The position numbers and the translations under genes are program-made. The notes below the pieces were generated by a model. It worked only from the letters and a program-made list of their open reading frames with translations, did not search any database and was not told the DNA's origin. A DNA stretch of 64,000 nucleotides from Hydractinia symbiolongicarpus (lineage: Eukaryota > Cnidaria > Hydrozoa > Anthoathecata > Hydractiniidae). Shown piece by piece: positions 40,263 through 52,772 of this stretch. Position 1 is the stretch's first letter, and every line of letters starts with the position of its first letter. The stretch lies in NCBI RefSeq assembly GCF_029227915.1, contig NC_079875.1:25676001-25740000 (forward strand), in the 5' to 3' direction.

Positions 40263-42488
40263 CTTAAATGTTTGCAATAAAATTTAATTCACATACAGCT
40301 TCTTCCGTTCAAAGAAACTTGGAAATTTATTTAAAGGACAAATGAATTCCGGTCATTCTAAAAGTGTGTAAATTTTGTTTGTTGTAAATTTTGATTTATG
40401 AGCTTTAACGTGCAAACATGCAGAAGAATCAACAGGCGCTGAGAACGAGGTTGCGTCCATACATTTTTTTTTTTTTTGACCGTTAAGGTTTTTTTAAACT
40501 CGACTTTTTAAGTTTTAAGTATTTCTTAAAGTGACTTTTACAACGCGGCTATAATAGGTAAAAAAAGCGATCGCAAGCAGTTATGGACAAATTGAGAATG
40601 AATTGAAGAAAATTTATTGGCTAGAACTACTTCGGGCTTAAATATACTTTTTCAAACTAAAAGAAACGAAGCTAATCTTGCCATAAAATCAAATTCAGGG
40701 TTTCCATTATCTTTGATAATTATTCTTGATTGCTATCTGCGTAAATACTCATATGGACTTAATTAATTTTTTCATAAGCACGTCAATTTCGAAGAAATTT
40801 CTAAAAAAAATTCATAAAAAGAACAAAATCAGTCAAATTTCGGACTCGATGATATTAAGGTGCGAGTCGGTCTGCATTTTATGTTTGAAACATTCGTGAG
40901 GCAACGCGCAATATTCTGCTGTTAAATTCCGGTCTGTGAAATTACTATACTAACGCAAGAATTTCAAAACAAGCTGCCAATGGATAAAAATAGTATTATT
41001 GTGCTGGAAAAGAAGAAGTGAATGTATCACTGTTTTAACCCCTTCTTCTCTTTCTTTTCTTTGAACATTGTATACATCCTGTTTTTTGTGATGCCAGATA
41101 GATGCTTATGTAAAGTACTTGTAAAGTACTAAGGATTGATCAGTTGTGACTAGTGACTAACAAAAGAAAGGCAGTGCAGTAGAGCTTGATGGGCAAAGGA
41201 GACCAAAACTAGCTATAGATACATTGCCATATATCTATACTAAATGCTGTTTACAAGTACTAGTTGGGCCGTAAATTAATATTTTGGAGGGCTCATCTTT
41301 CCTAGCTAGCTACACAGTAAGCTATTAAATTTGAGATCAAATATAAGAAATTGTCACAAAACCTAGCTATAGCTAGCTAGCTATATCTTTACCTTTTTAA
41401 GGTATAAAAATAAGAACAGCCAATTTTAAAACCAGCCTAAACATATTTAAAAACATATAATATAATATATTATGGCTTTATATTTATTTGTTTAAGCCAT
41501 ATACATATAAAGTTTAAAGTGAGACAAGTGCATTGCTGCTTTCTGTTTTTGTATCACATTTTTCATCACTTTGACACTGCAGAATTTTATAAAGCAGGCT
41601 ATATATTTTTTCAGGTTGTCCTTCGTTTGTTTTGTGTGTACAATGAATGAACCTAATAACGAAGTGTTTGATGCATTTGTTTTAAATCATACGATAGTTC
41701 TATCAGGTGGATACGTTGTCTATGATAATGGTTCTACAGTCTTGTGGTCTACAAGCACATGTGAATTTGTAGAAACGTCTGGAACATCTACTGACACTCC
41801 ATAAAATAACAGTATATATATAATGTAAAACATGGTTTAAAAACTAATGATAAAAGGACTATATATTTACTGTAAAATATAAAAAAACTTTGAGGAACTT
41901 GACGTTATAAAGGTTTCTGTCATGTGAAATCAATTGATCTGGGTACATATTTTATTCAGAGAAACTTTTCGTGAGAAAAATTTTTCAAACATCTGTAGAA
42001 AGTTAAACTTTTGCAATTTGTGATTTCTAAGTTTTCGAAATTGCTCGTCAAAAGTTTTTTAAAAAAAATTAGTGGATTACATCGTGAACCAACAATTTAA
42101 ATTAAACTTTTGTATATAAATGTATAAACAATTCAGATTAAACATTTGTATATAAATGGTCATTTTTAAAAGTTTTGTAAAAAAGCCCCAAAATCGTAAA
42201 ATTCGTGAAAGTTTCTCTTGCAAAAGTTTCTCCAAATAAGGTTTCAAAATTTCAGCTGTGAAAAATCCAAGCAAGGTTAAAAGTGTAATATATATATATA
42301 TATATACCATATTATTAAACATTACATTCTGTTCTAATTCTGTTAATTTACGAAGAATTAGTTTATATTCACTACTTAATGGTGAATTTTCATCCAGCCA
42401 TCAGTCTATCTTGTATAATAAAAAAAAATTGAATTTTGATATCCACAGAAAAAGTTAAGTAGGCATCTGTAAAGTTTTGCATACTTAT
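40263..42488. other. Arm interior without confident genes, left copy
   Basis: AT-rich DNA. A short frame at 41,571-41,804 contains a possible exon (start in ACAATGAATG at 41,643, 53 residues, Thr/Ser-rich end) of unknown meaning. A (TA)n run is near 42,285-42,306. At 40,845-40,868 a 24-base word (CTCGATGATATTAAGGTGCG...) is identical to one in the central spacer. Nothing else is recognised. Confidence 0.45.
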
Positions 42489-42556
42489 GCCCTGTTGGTC
42501 TAATGGCTATGACACTCATACAAATGAGAGATCCAGGTTCAAATCCTGGACAGGGC
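42489..42556 (+). pseudogene. tRNA-Glu-like sequence lacking an anticodon loop, left copy
   Basis: 68 bases fold as a tRNA with a perfect 7-bp acceptor stem (GCCCTGT with ACAGGGC), a Glu-type 5' region (TGGTCTAATGGCTA, close to animal tRNA-Glu) and a perfect T arm (CCAGG TTCAAAT CCTGG). The anticodon arm is CTCAT-ACAA-ATGAG: a 5-bp stem with a loop of four instead of seven, so no anticodon can be shown. It is therefore a tRNA pseudogene or SINE head. A related truncated copy is at 20,319. Confidence 0.75.
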
Positions 42557-42944
42557 AAGATAAAACATAATTATCTTGCATCTACAACACAATAATGAGT
42601 ATATGATATTTATATAACTATGTGAGGATAATTGGTATTTTTTAAATTATAGGGGGAGTGTTAAATGCATTCATCACTTTTATTTAAAGACCACAAAAAT
42701 GCCATGTCTGGAGGATAGTGAACTGAACTGATCTAATAATATATTTACGTCTTGTATTTTATAGATCAAAACATTCAATAGAACTGATAAAAAATAGAAA
42801 TAATAAGTTTGTTAGTTCATTGGACGATCTTTATCCATTGTCAAGAAAAGGCAGCTAGCTATATATATACTTCTTAAATAGAAATTTTCGCTTGCGAACC
42901 AAGGGGATAATATTATAATGCTTTACCAATGTTTACATTTTCGC
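42557..42944. other. Innermost part of left arm, no gene
   Basis: About 390 AT-rich bases with no recognised feature, ending sharply at TTACATTTTCGC (42,944) where arm identity stops. Confidence 0.6.
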
Positions 42945-43996
42945 TTTTCATTTAGGGTTAGTAGTGGCTGCTTGTTTATTTTTACTTGCTACTTATTATT
43001 ATCATTCGGTAAGAGTCCACAAAGTTTACCTAACTTATCAGATTTTGGTGGATGTGCTTCACTGTCCATATTTCTGGGCAGAATAATTACTTGCTGGCAA
43101 GGATTGCCACTTTAATCAGAGAAACTTTAAGAGAAACTTTTACTTTTTCACATTTATTAGATCAAACGGAGTCCACTATTCGTCATCTAGACTCACTAAA
43201 TGTTAAAACAGATAGTTATGTTACTTTATTAACCCCTGTAGACAAGATACTTCAGTGCAGCTTGCTGTATTGTAAACCTTTTTCATCAAGACCAGAACTC
43301 CTCGATGATATTAAGGTGCGAGTCCAGAAATCATCACTTTTCGTAAAGTAAAAAAGCGTAACTTTGATTAGCTATTTCTCAGTTGTTTTTCATAGTCTGA
43401 TAAAAAGTGACCCACCGCTGGTCTGCAAATTATATGCTCTTTTCAATGGTTGCAAACATAATGGCTCCCACGTAGCTGTTCGGGCGTAACAAGCCTTTGA
43501 TCAAGACACGGTTTTCATAGAAAATCAGATGGGGCAGCACAATGGCATGTTACTAAAACGCGAATTTTGGCTTATAAGAACTGTATCAATATAACTCTCA
43601 AAATCACGTTTCCCTTAACATCCAAGAGAGCTTTAGTTCAACGTAATGTCCTAAAAATCACCTCAAAAGTTTCTCTGACCTAAGGTTTTGTTTGGATAAC
43701 ATGGTTTATAGGCCAGATAATACATTAAGGAAGACATAGTTTGTAGCATTCATCCTATGGCTTATTACGAACAATAATTATATATACGTATCTAGTGCAT
43801 GCATGTTGCCCCAAACCCTTTTCTTAAGCATATTACAAAGTTTCAGCTAAAAACTGCTAAAGCTTGGTCCGCAAGTTTGAAAGATGCAGTGTGTAATAAA
43901 TGTTAAATCCTAAGCCAATCAAAAGCCGAGAACAACAATAAAATCAAAGAAATATGGTAGCTGCATAATGTGTTTTCTCGGAGTCAATCAGAAACG
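42945..43996. other. Unique spacer at the centre of the palindrome
   Basis: About 1,052 bases are not repeated between the arms. They contain one moderately long frame (43,052-43,351, 99 residues, with LIRETLRETFTFSHLLDQ) of unrecognised type and probably fortuitous, and a 24-base word shared with 40,845-40,868. No transposon, integrase or replication origin is recognised. Confidence 0.7.
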
Positions 43997-44384
43997 GCGA
44001 AAATGTAAACATTGGTAAAGCATTATAATATTATCCCCTTGGTTCGCAAGCGAAAATTTCTATTTAAGAAGTATATATATAGCTAGCTGCCTTTTCTTGA
44101 CAATGGATAAAGATCGTCCAATGAACTAACAAACTTATTATTTCTATTTTTTATCAGTTCTATTGAATGTTTTGATCTATAAAATACAAGACGTAAATAT
44201 ATTATTAGATCAGTTCAGTTCACTATCCTCCAGACATGGCATTTTTGTGGTCTTTAAATAAAAGTGATGAATGCATTTAACACTCCCCCTATAATTTAAA
44301 AAATACCAATTATCCTCACATAGTTATATAAATATCATATACTCATTATTGTGTTGTAGATGCAAGATAATTATGTTTTATCTT
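43997..44384. other. Innermost part of right arm, no gene
   Basis: Mirror of 42,557-42,944; AT-rich, no recognised feature. Confidence 0.6.
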
Positions 44385-44452
44385 GCCCTGTCCAGGATTT
44401 GAACCTGGATCTCTCATTTGTATGAGTGTCATAGCCATTAGACCAACAGGGC
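44385..44452 (-). pseudogene. tRNA-Glu-like sequence lacking an anticodon loop, right copy
   Basis: Exact mirror of 42,489-42,556: intact acceptor and T arms, Glu-type 5' region, and the same 4-base loop in place of an anticodon loop. No difference from the left copy was seen. Confidence 0.75.
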
Positions 44453-46680
44453 ATAAGTATGCAAAACTTTACAGATGCCTACTTAACTTTTTCTGTGGAT
44501 ATCAAAATTCAATTTTTTTTTATTATACAAGATAGACTGATGGCTGGATGAAAATTCACCATTAAGTAGTGAATATAAACTAATTCTTCGTAAATTAACA
44601 GAATTAGAACAGAATGTAATGTTTAATAATATGGTATATATATATATATATATTACACTTTTAACCTTGCTTGGATTTTTCACAGCTGAAATTTTGAAAC
44701 CTTATTTGGAGAAACTTTTGCAAGAGAAACTTTCACGAATTTTACGATTTTGGGGCTTTTTTACAAAACTTTTAAAAATGACCATTTATATACAAATGTT
44801 TAATCTGAATTGTTTATACATTTATATACAAAAGTTTAATTTAAATTGTTGGTTCACGATGTAATCCACTAATTTTTTTTAAAAAACTTTTGACGAGCAA
44901 TTTCGAAAACTTAGAAATCACAAATTGCAAAAGTTTAACTTTCTACAGATGTTTGAAAAATTTTTCTCACGAAAAGTTTCTCTGAATAAAATATGTACCC
45001 AGATCAATTGATTTCACATGACAGAAACCTTTATAACGTCAAGTTCCTCAAAGTTTTTTTATATTTTACAGTAAATATATAGTCCTTTTATCATTAGTTT
45101 TTAAACCATGTTTTACATTATATATATACTGTTATTTTATGGAGTGTCAGTAGATGTTCCAGACGTTTCTACAAATTCACATGTGCTTGTAGACCACAAG
45201 ACTGTAGAACCATTATCATAGACAACGTATCCACCTGATAGAACTATCGTATGATTTAAAACAAATGCATCAAACACTTCGTTATTAGGTTCATTCATTG
45301 TACACACAAAACAAACGAAGGACAACCTGAAAAAATATATAGCCTGCTTTATAAAATTCTGCAGTGTCAAAGTGATGAAAAATGTGATACAAAAACAGAA
45401 AGCAGCAATGCACTTGTCTCACTTTAAACTTTATATGTATATGGCTTAAACAAATAAATATAAAGCCATAATATATTATATTATATGTTTTTAAATATGT
45501 TTAGGCTGGTTTTAAAATTGGCTGTTCTTATTTTTATACCTTAAAAAGGTAAAGATATAGCTAGCTAGCTATAGCTAGGTTTTGTGACAATTTCTTATAT
45601 TTGATCTCAAATTTAATAGCTTACTGTGTAGCTAGCTAGGAAAGATGAGCCCTCCAAAATATTAATTTACGGCCCAACTAGTACTTGTAAACAGCATTTA
45701 GTATAGATATATGGCAATGTATCTATAGCTAGTTTTGGTCTCCTTTGCCCATCAAGCTCTACTGCACTGCCTTTCTTTTGTTAGTCACTAGTCACAACTG
45801 ATCAATCCTTAGTACTTTACAAGTACTTTACATAAGCATCTATCTGGCATCACAAAAAACAGGATGTATACAATGTTCAAAGAAAAGAAAGAGAAGAAGG
45901 GGTTAAAACAGTGATACATTCACTTCTTCTTTTCCAGCACAATAATACTATTTTTATCCATTGGCAGCTTGTTTTGAAATTCTTGCGTTAGTATAGTAAT
46001 TTCACAGACCGGAATTTAACAGCAGAATATTGCGCGTTGCCTCACGAATGTTTCAAACATAAAATGCAGACCGACTCGCACCTTAATATCATCGAGTCCG
46101 AAATTTGACTGATTTTGTTCTTTTTATGAATTTTTTTTAGAAATTTCTTCGAAATTGACGTGCTTATGAAAAAATTAATTAAGTCCATATGAGTATTTAC
46201 GCAGATAGCAATCAAGAATAATTATCAAAGATAATGGAAACCCTGAATTTGATTTTATGGCAAGATTAGCTTCGTTTCTTTTAGTTTGAAAAAGTATATT
46301 TAAGCCCGAAGTAGTTCTAGCCAATAAATTTTCTTCAATTCATTCTCAATTTGTCCATAACTGCTTGCGATCGCTTTTTTTACCTATTATAGCCGCGTTG
46401 TAAAAGTCACTTTAAGAAATACTTAAAACTTAAAAAGTCGAGTTTAAAAAAACCTTAACGGTCAAAAAAAAAAAAAAAATGTATGGACGCAACCTCGTTC
46501 TCAGCGCCTGTTGATTCTTCTGCATGTTTGCACGTTAAAGCTCATAAATCAAAATTTACAACAAACAAAATTTACACACTTTTAGAATGACCGGAATTCA
46601 TTTGTCCTTTAAATAAATTTCCAAGTTTCTTTGAACGGAAGAAGCTGTATGTGAATTAAATTTTATTGCAAACATTTAAG
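44453..46680. other. Arm interior without confident genes, right copy
   Basis: Mirror of 40,263-42,488. It contains the counterpart of the small Thr/Ser-rich frame (45,137-45,370, minus) and the second copy of the 24-base word near 46,073-46,096. Confidence 0.45.
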
Positions 46681-47166
46681 TTAATCGAAACACAGCATAT
46701 ACGTCAGCACATGACCTTCCTCCGTAATAAGACTCAAAACGATCTCCTAAATCTGTAAGATACCAGATTCTTGCTCATCGCCATATCTTTCAGTAATCTT
46801 TAGATCATCAAATTGAAATATGGCGAGTTTCCCTGATATCCAGGAAGATAGTAAAAATAAAGTGGGTTTGAATTTGGATTGTGTTTTCTTTTGTCAGCGT
46901 TTGCAGTCAAAATCGACTCTTTGTCATGAGAATGATATCCCCATTTGAAAGCCAACGTTACCACGGTAATGTGTGCAATTCAATGTAGCTTCTTTATCTG
47001 TATGCTCAAGTTTCAACTTTGTGATGGTGCCGGCATGCTTTAATGTAAACTTATCATTATTTGCACCAAAACAAAAATATGTAGCTCGTAACTTCCAATC
47101 GTTGGCTATAATAAAATTATAATCATTATTAATGAATATTTTAGCTATATTGGAATTTATATACAT
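46681..47166 (-). pseudogene. Unrecognised coding trace, right copy
   Basis: Mirror of the trace at 39,777-40,262: the 80-residue frame is at 46,924-47,166 on the minus strand and identical, with the same frameshifted continuation. Family not recognised. Confidence 0.3.
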
Positions 47167-47522
47167 AAATTTGTTTTTTAACCAAAGAAAATCAAACTGT
47201 TCATTCAGGAAAAAAAATATTGTGTCAAAATTAAATTATGAAACGATTTCTCATCAAACGTTAAATTCGATCACAATGGAGACAAGTCAATCGGATTGCC
47301 GAGATCTTGCTTTGCTAAAATGAGATCTCTGTTCGGTGAACTTAAAATTTTTGATGTAATTGCTTCGGCCCGGCTAACCAAACTATTTTTTTTTTCTGTG
47401 TATGATTTGCAGTATGAAAAAAAAATATATTTCGAAATCCCAAAAATTTCTTTAATATCTATATATTTTCCTTGAAAAATTAGTATAGAATTTTCATGGC
47501 AGTATGGGGTGAAAATGAGTAG

Positions 47523-48058
47523 ATTTTAGATAAACTAACATAAATAAAATTCCCAATCCTTTGTGCTAATAGACAAATTATATAAACATGTGGAATATCT
47601 TCAGTTCCTTTAAAATACTTGCAGTTTTTTTAAATTTGTTCCTATACCTTTTCCATTTGTTTAGCATGTCATTTGTCGGTAGAATTTTATGTAAAATCCT
47701 AAAAGTTATGTTTTTACTTGCTCGTCTATTGTAGGAATTGAAATCGTTTGACCAGATATTTTTCTTATCTAATTTTTTTACCGGCAGTTTCTTCCCATTT
47801 TATTTGCGCTTTAACTGGAGATGGTATGTCTTTATGCAGTACTTGGTGGAGTTTTTCAACAGTCGGTTGTTCATGTTTTAGAATTTCTTCATTTTGTTGG
47901 AAAATACTGTCAGATTGAAATTCCGTTTTAGTTGTTCCACCATACATTGCAATAACACAACTACTCCCAGACGTGTTATTAATATCCAGTTCTTCCAAAA
48001 CTGTAATTATGGTAGAACTGACTTGTCCATGTGAAGAGAACACGAAATATTGGCACAA
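47523..48058 (-). pseudogene. LINE 3' remnant, right copy
   Basis: Mirror of 38,885-39,420. The 97-residue frame (47,765-48,058) is identical to the left copy and ends at the same stop; the continuation with ILHKILPTNDMLNKWKR is likewise one base out of frame. The shared break shows it predates the duplication. Confidence 0.5.
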
Positions 48059-48082
48059 ACGAATGCTTCACAAATATTCTAC

Positions 48083-48424
48083 ACATAGGTGAATATTTAT
48101 CATAGCACATCCGTATTTCATTCTCAACAGAGAATGTTTCACCCCGATCAGACCTCTGATCATGAGGGGCGAGTATAATGCGTGTAAGTCATATTGAAGA
48201 AGAACTACTTTGTTCATCACTAAAATACTGCCAAGCAGTGAGTGGGATTCGATCCGCGGTCCCCAGAACTGGGAGCCGCAGACGAACCCACTACATTATG
48301 TGCGGCAATATGTTAGTGATGAATTAAGATAGTTTATCCGGATGGTGTGTATACATATAGGTGAATATTTATCATAGCACATCCGTATTTCATTCTGTTC
48401 TGAATGCACATCCGTATTTCATTC
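48083..48424 (-). repeat. SINE-like element, right copy
   Basis: Mirror of 38,517-38,860 with small differences (for example GAACTACTTTG here against the reverse complement of CAAAGTATTTC on the left). The tRNA-like core and enclosing inverted repeat are kept. Confidence 0.6.
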
Positions 48425-48430
48425 TGTTGA

Positions 48431-51400
48431 TCCCTGTTGGCCTTGACTCTTATTTAAAGGAAAATGGGTGCATTTAATTTGAAAGGGTAGATTTATATCA
48501 TTTGGACAGAGGGATACTCTCGGAATTAACACACGATCACCTCTACGAATACCAGTAAGAATTTTACAATCGATTACGAACCATTAATCTTGTACCATTA
48601 CAAAGATTGTCTTTAAGGGACAGATTCCTCAACAACATTACAACACATCCAACTTTTGCATTTACTTACCACTTGTAGTTAAGGAATTAATAAACTCAAT
48701 TGGATATAAATCAATTTCTTCTTGATCGTCCGAAACAACAGAGTCGATACTGAAATATGTACGGGTATCGCCAGGAATCTGATTTAAGATCTGTTCATTC
48801 ATTTCCGACGCTTCTTCGTTGGCTGGAGTTAAAATGAAACACTGAAAATTCCACATCATAAAATTTACTTAAGATAGAGGTAACAATATTTTCATTAGGT
48901 TGCAGAACACATTCACAGGGAATTTCAATACAACCTTGATTTGGATCATCTGGTTTTTGTGGCACCCGACCACTGCCAAGGTTTAAAAGAAATTCAGCAA
49001 AGACTTGCTCTCCTTCTCAAGCTCTCATGTTCGTGTGGAAGTGGAAAATTTGAGTCAAGGGCCAGAGTTCCGAGCTTTTTAAACAAACTTCTACAATCTG
49101 TGCAGGTCCAGCTCTTCTGACGACAGGGAGTACCTGACGAAAATCTCCTCCCAAAAGAATAACTTTATCTGCAAAGGGAATTTTACTGTTACATATATCC
49201 CTAAATAATTTGCCAATAGCTTCCAAAGCATATTTAGGTATGCTTGCTTCATCAAATATAATGATGTACTGTTTTCTTTAATATGCTGCATGGTCACTAT
49301 TGGGTTTGATATTACATGTACAGCCGTCCGAAACACGGACTGGTAACTTGAAAAAAGAGTGGACAGTCTTACCATTCTGCAATAATGTAGCAGCAATACT
49401 TGTCCAGGCACAAGTACCAGCACACAGACTTGTCGCAATAACTTTCTTAATAATGTAATATATGTAAAGGTTTTACCTGTGCCACCTGGCCCATCTAGGA
49501 AGAAAGTATTGGCATTTATAATAGAATCAGCTACATGAAGTTGCTCAGCATTTAACAAAGGCTTGATATTTAGAGTCTTCTGCCTTATTTCTTCAACATT
49601 TGGCAAGTCATCAGGCAAAGCTTCCTGTAAAGCAGGAAGACCAAAATCAGTAAGACGCTTACCAAATTCTGAATAACCCCTTTAATTTTACCTAGCACCA
49701 TTTGTTCTGCCTGTGCTTTAGGGTGGTGACGGGCGAATCCAAAGATTTTCATCAGTTAACAATCCTTGTACTAAGCATGCATCCCTCAAGGAAACATAAA
49801 CATTTTCTTCGAAATGTCTTAAGCCGTCAAAAGATGTAGATCCAGGTACATGCAATAATAGGACGCGCAAAAGATACCTTTCGCCTTCGCGGATACTGGC
49901 ACTATACAATCTTTTCAGCACCGCGTTGCCTAACAACCCACCGTTTTTTTGTTGTTGTGTATTTCGAAAAACAAAGTGATCAGGTATTGTAGTGTACAAA
50001 AATCGTTGCGCATACTGCTCCTGCTGATTTCATTCAAACCAGGCTGTTAACATACTCCTAGAATTTTCTGCCCTGTCAGCAGCAACAGCCTTGTTGCCTT
50101 TCCTAAAAAAGCACTTGTTGGTGATTTGGAAGGTGAACAGGAAGTCTTATGATGGAATGACTCTGAGTATGCGTAGGAAATTCAAAGAGACGCCAAGTTG
50201 TTTCAGGTGCAGACACATATCTAGGATCTAAGAATGTTGTTACTTTATCATGATCGATGCTCTGAATGATTTCTATGTGTGCAGTATCACAACCTTTGTA
50301 AACATATTTATACAAATACTTAACACTTTTAATTGACACACACGGTTCCAAGTTTATATGTGCCATATATTTTTAAAATTGGAAAGGGATATAAGGCACA
50401 ACCCACCTATTATCAACATCAAAGTTTCGTATTCTTACCGTTCTTCCATTATCAGGACGATGGTACATGGGATAATCGTCAACATTTATAACAGTTCCCT
50501 CATTAGACTGCTTAGGAAAATGCTTAGTACACTCACCCTCTTTCATGCACGGAGATGTATTATTAAGGTGGCCACATGGCCCATGGATGATACATGACTT
50601 TATTATATCATACAGTTCGGCATCTTGGTTTTGATCTGGAATCCGTGCACAAATTAATGAGTCAATATCATCAGCATTTCGTAATTTAAACTCATTGTGT
50701 AGATGTAAAAGCATATGAACATGCGGTAAACCTCTGTTCTGAAATTCAATAACATCTACATGTGCACACAGAACACCTAATACACTGTCTTTTAAATCTT
50801 TTTTCAAAGCAAATAATTTTAATTTAAAGACCCTTGCAACCAAATCTGGTCTATCAGAAGCAGATTGACCAGGTAACAAATTAGTAACAACTTCTGGCCA
50901 TTTTGGATTGCATGTAAAAGTCAAGAACAAATCTGGCTTACCTTTTTTTGAAACCAATGCCATTGCATCAAGATACAACTGATGCATGTTGCGGGGTGAG
51001 CCGGAAAAGGTAGAAGGCAAGACAACAACATTACCGGTCTGTAAGTTACGTTGATCTGCAGCATTTTGGAGGTAATCCAGAAGTCCTTGGTAGGACTCTG
51101 CTCGAAGATGATTTTGATTTCGTCTAATAAATGCAAGCCGTTGGCCTTCAACTTTAACATATGTATCTACTAAAAATTGCTGAAACAATTTGCCTGCTAG
51201 ATGACGGGCAGAAAATTCTCGCCTAATAGCAATGCGGTAAATATAATATTCCAACTGGGTTAGCCTATTTCTTACTCCAGTTGCATGCTCCCTGACGGGG
51301 GCCATGTTTTGGTCCCAACCAGGGTCACCACGTGGAAATAAAATAGGATACATCATAGGATCAATATTGCATGATATATGAGGAATTTGCCGCAAAGGTT

Positions 51401-52692
51401 GATTACGTGGATAAACAACAATATATCTTGCAGCAGGAGGTGCTCCATCATTACCAACAAAGATGGCATCAACTTCCTGATGCAAGGGTGCATTATACCT
51501 TCTGCGATCATTACCCTCGCGCATTACCATACTTACAACGGAAGGCTGTCTGTTTTCTGCTGCTGCTCTGGCTGTTTCTTCACGTTCCACTTCAGCCATA
51601 TTTCTATAAGCTGCAGCATATGGAGAATCCCTGTTAAGAACATCTTGAATTATCTGCATTGCTTCACGATTACAATGAGCATGTGTCGGATTCTCAATAC
51701 GCATGTTTAAGGCAGCTGCAGCCTCTACAATATACAATTGGCTAAAATTAGGTACTTCATTCTGAGCAGTTAATAAAGCACCATACCTGTGAAATAATTG
51801 ACCACATATTCTAAAACAGGGGGGTCCATGACCTGGTGGTGGTCGAATGTTTGCTGACAAAGAAGCAAAACTAAATGCATTATTGTATACTCTGATATAC
51901 TTACGAAACTGTTTAGCTTGGGCAGAGTCGTTGCTTAACAATTCACGTATTTCAGCAGGAAATTGTAATATAGCAGGCAGGGCCACTTTGCCATTGTGAC
52001 AACACTTAAAATGATTTTCATTATTAAATTTAATAGCTCGACAATGCTCACACACAATAGTAAACTCACCTGCAGAATGTGTGGGAGGTAAAACATTGTT
52101 AATCCTAGCTAAATTTAGTAAACGCGGAGCCCTAACTCGATGACGCAAAACATCCGCTCTACGCCTTACTGCAGCTTGTTGGGGTAATTCATTTTCTCTA
52201 TTCAAAGCCCTAGCTACTCGATAACGCAAAACATCTGCTCTACGTCTTACTGCAGCTTGTTGGGGTAATTCATTTTCTCTATTCAGAGCCCTAGCCACTC
52301 GATAACGCAAAACATCTGCTCTACGTCTTACTGCAGCTTGTTGGGGTAATTCATTTTCTCTATTCACACGATAAAGTTGTACATCTACCTGTTGGCGAGC
52401 GTTTGCGTCTTCTACATTTTCTGCTGCTCGTCTTGCATTTTGGCGTTCTACGCTGTTGGGCCTGTTTTAAAGTTTCATTGGCCCTTTGTTCCCTGTGACG
52501 TTCAACATCAAGACTTCTGCGCGCGTCAACAACATCCAAATCATTATGTAGGCGGGGAATTGCATAATTATGATCAACATTCACAACAAAATTTCGTGTT
52601 TCCGTTACTGGACACCGCTTTCGCGGAAACACAGACAGACGGAATACGGCTATTATTAAAGAGATATATACAAGGCTAATTTTTATATGCAA
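48431..52692 (-). pseudogene. Helitron Rep/helicase, decayed, right copy
   Basis: Mirror of 34,235-38,510. The Rep frame is split here into 52,692-52,360 and 52,367-50,373 by a 14-base deletion near 52,445 that is absent on the left. The HUH region (RGLPHVHMLL), the in-frame TAA before the Y2 region and the helicase frameshifts are shared. Two places look more ancestral than the left arm: Walker B reads FDEAS (Asp codon at 49,251-49,253), and the segment near 48,499-48,510 encodes SLCPNDINLPFQ, the usual Helitron helicase text, where the left arm has an altered patch. Confidence 0.9.
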
Positions 52693-52772
52693 TGTCTTAT
52701 ATTTTCCCGTGTAAAGTCAAAACATTAAAGTCAAACTAACGATAACTTTTAACAGATAAAAAGGGAGGGGGA

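Larger units (their letters stand above)
29041..42944 (+). repeat. Left arm of a giant palindrome (~13.9 kb)
   Basis: Every feature of this arm recurs in reverse complement in 43,997-57,884. Coordinate sums of paired points are 86,941 near the centre and 86,925 at the outer end, the difference being a few short indels. By eye the arms are far above 99 percent identical. The inner end is sharp (42,944 pairs with 43,997). At the outer end, 29,041 pairs with 57,884; beyond it only scattered similarity (CTTCAAAGA, ATGG) remains over about 30 bases. No target-site duplication was identified. Confidence 0.97.

Noticed and set aside
42489-42556. Functional tRNA-Glu gene
   Set aside because: The anticodon loop has only four bases and no anticodon can be placed, although the acceptor and T arms are perfect.
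43052-43351. 99-residue frame in the palindrome spacer
   Set aside because: No recognised domain and no splice or promoter context; length is within chance for the region.
51371-51710. Plus-strand frames inside the right Helitron copy
   Set aside because: They are antisense to the Helitron Rep domain and occur at mirror positions in the left arm for the same reason.
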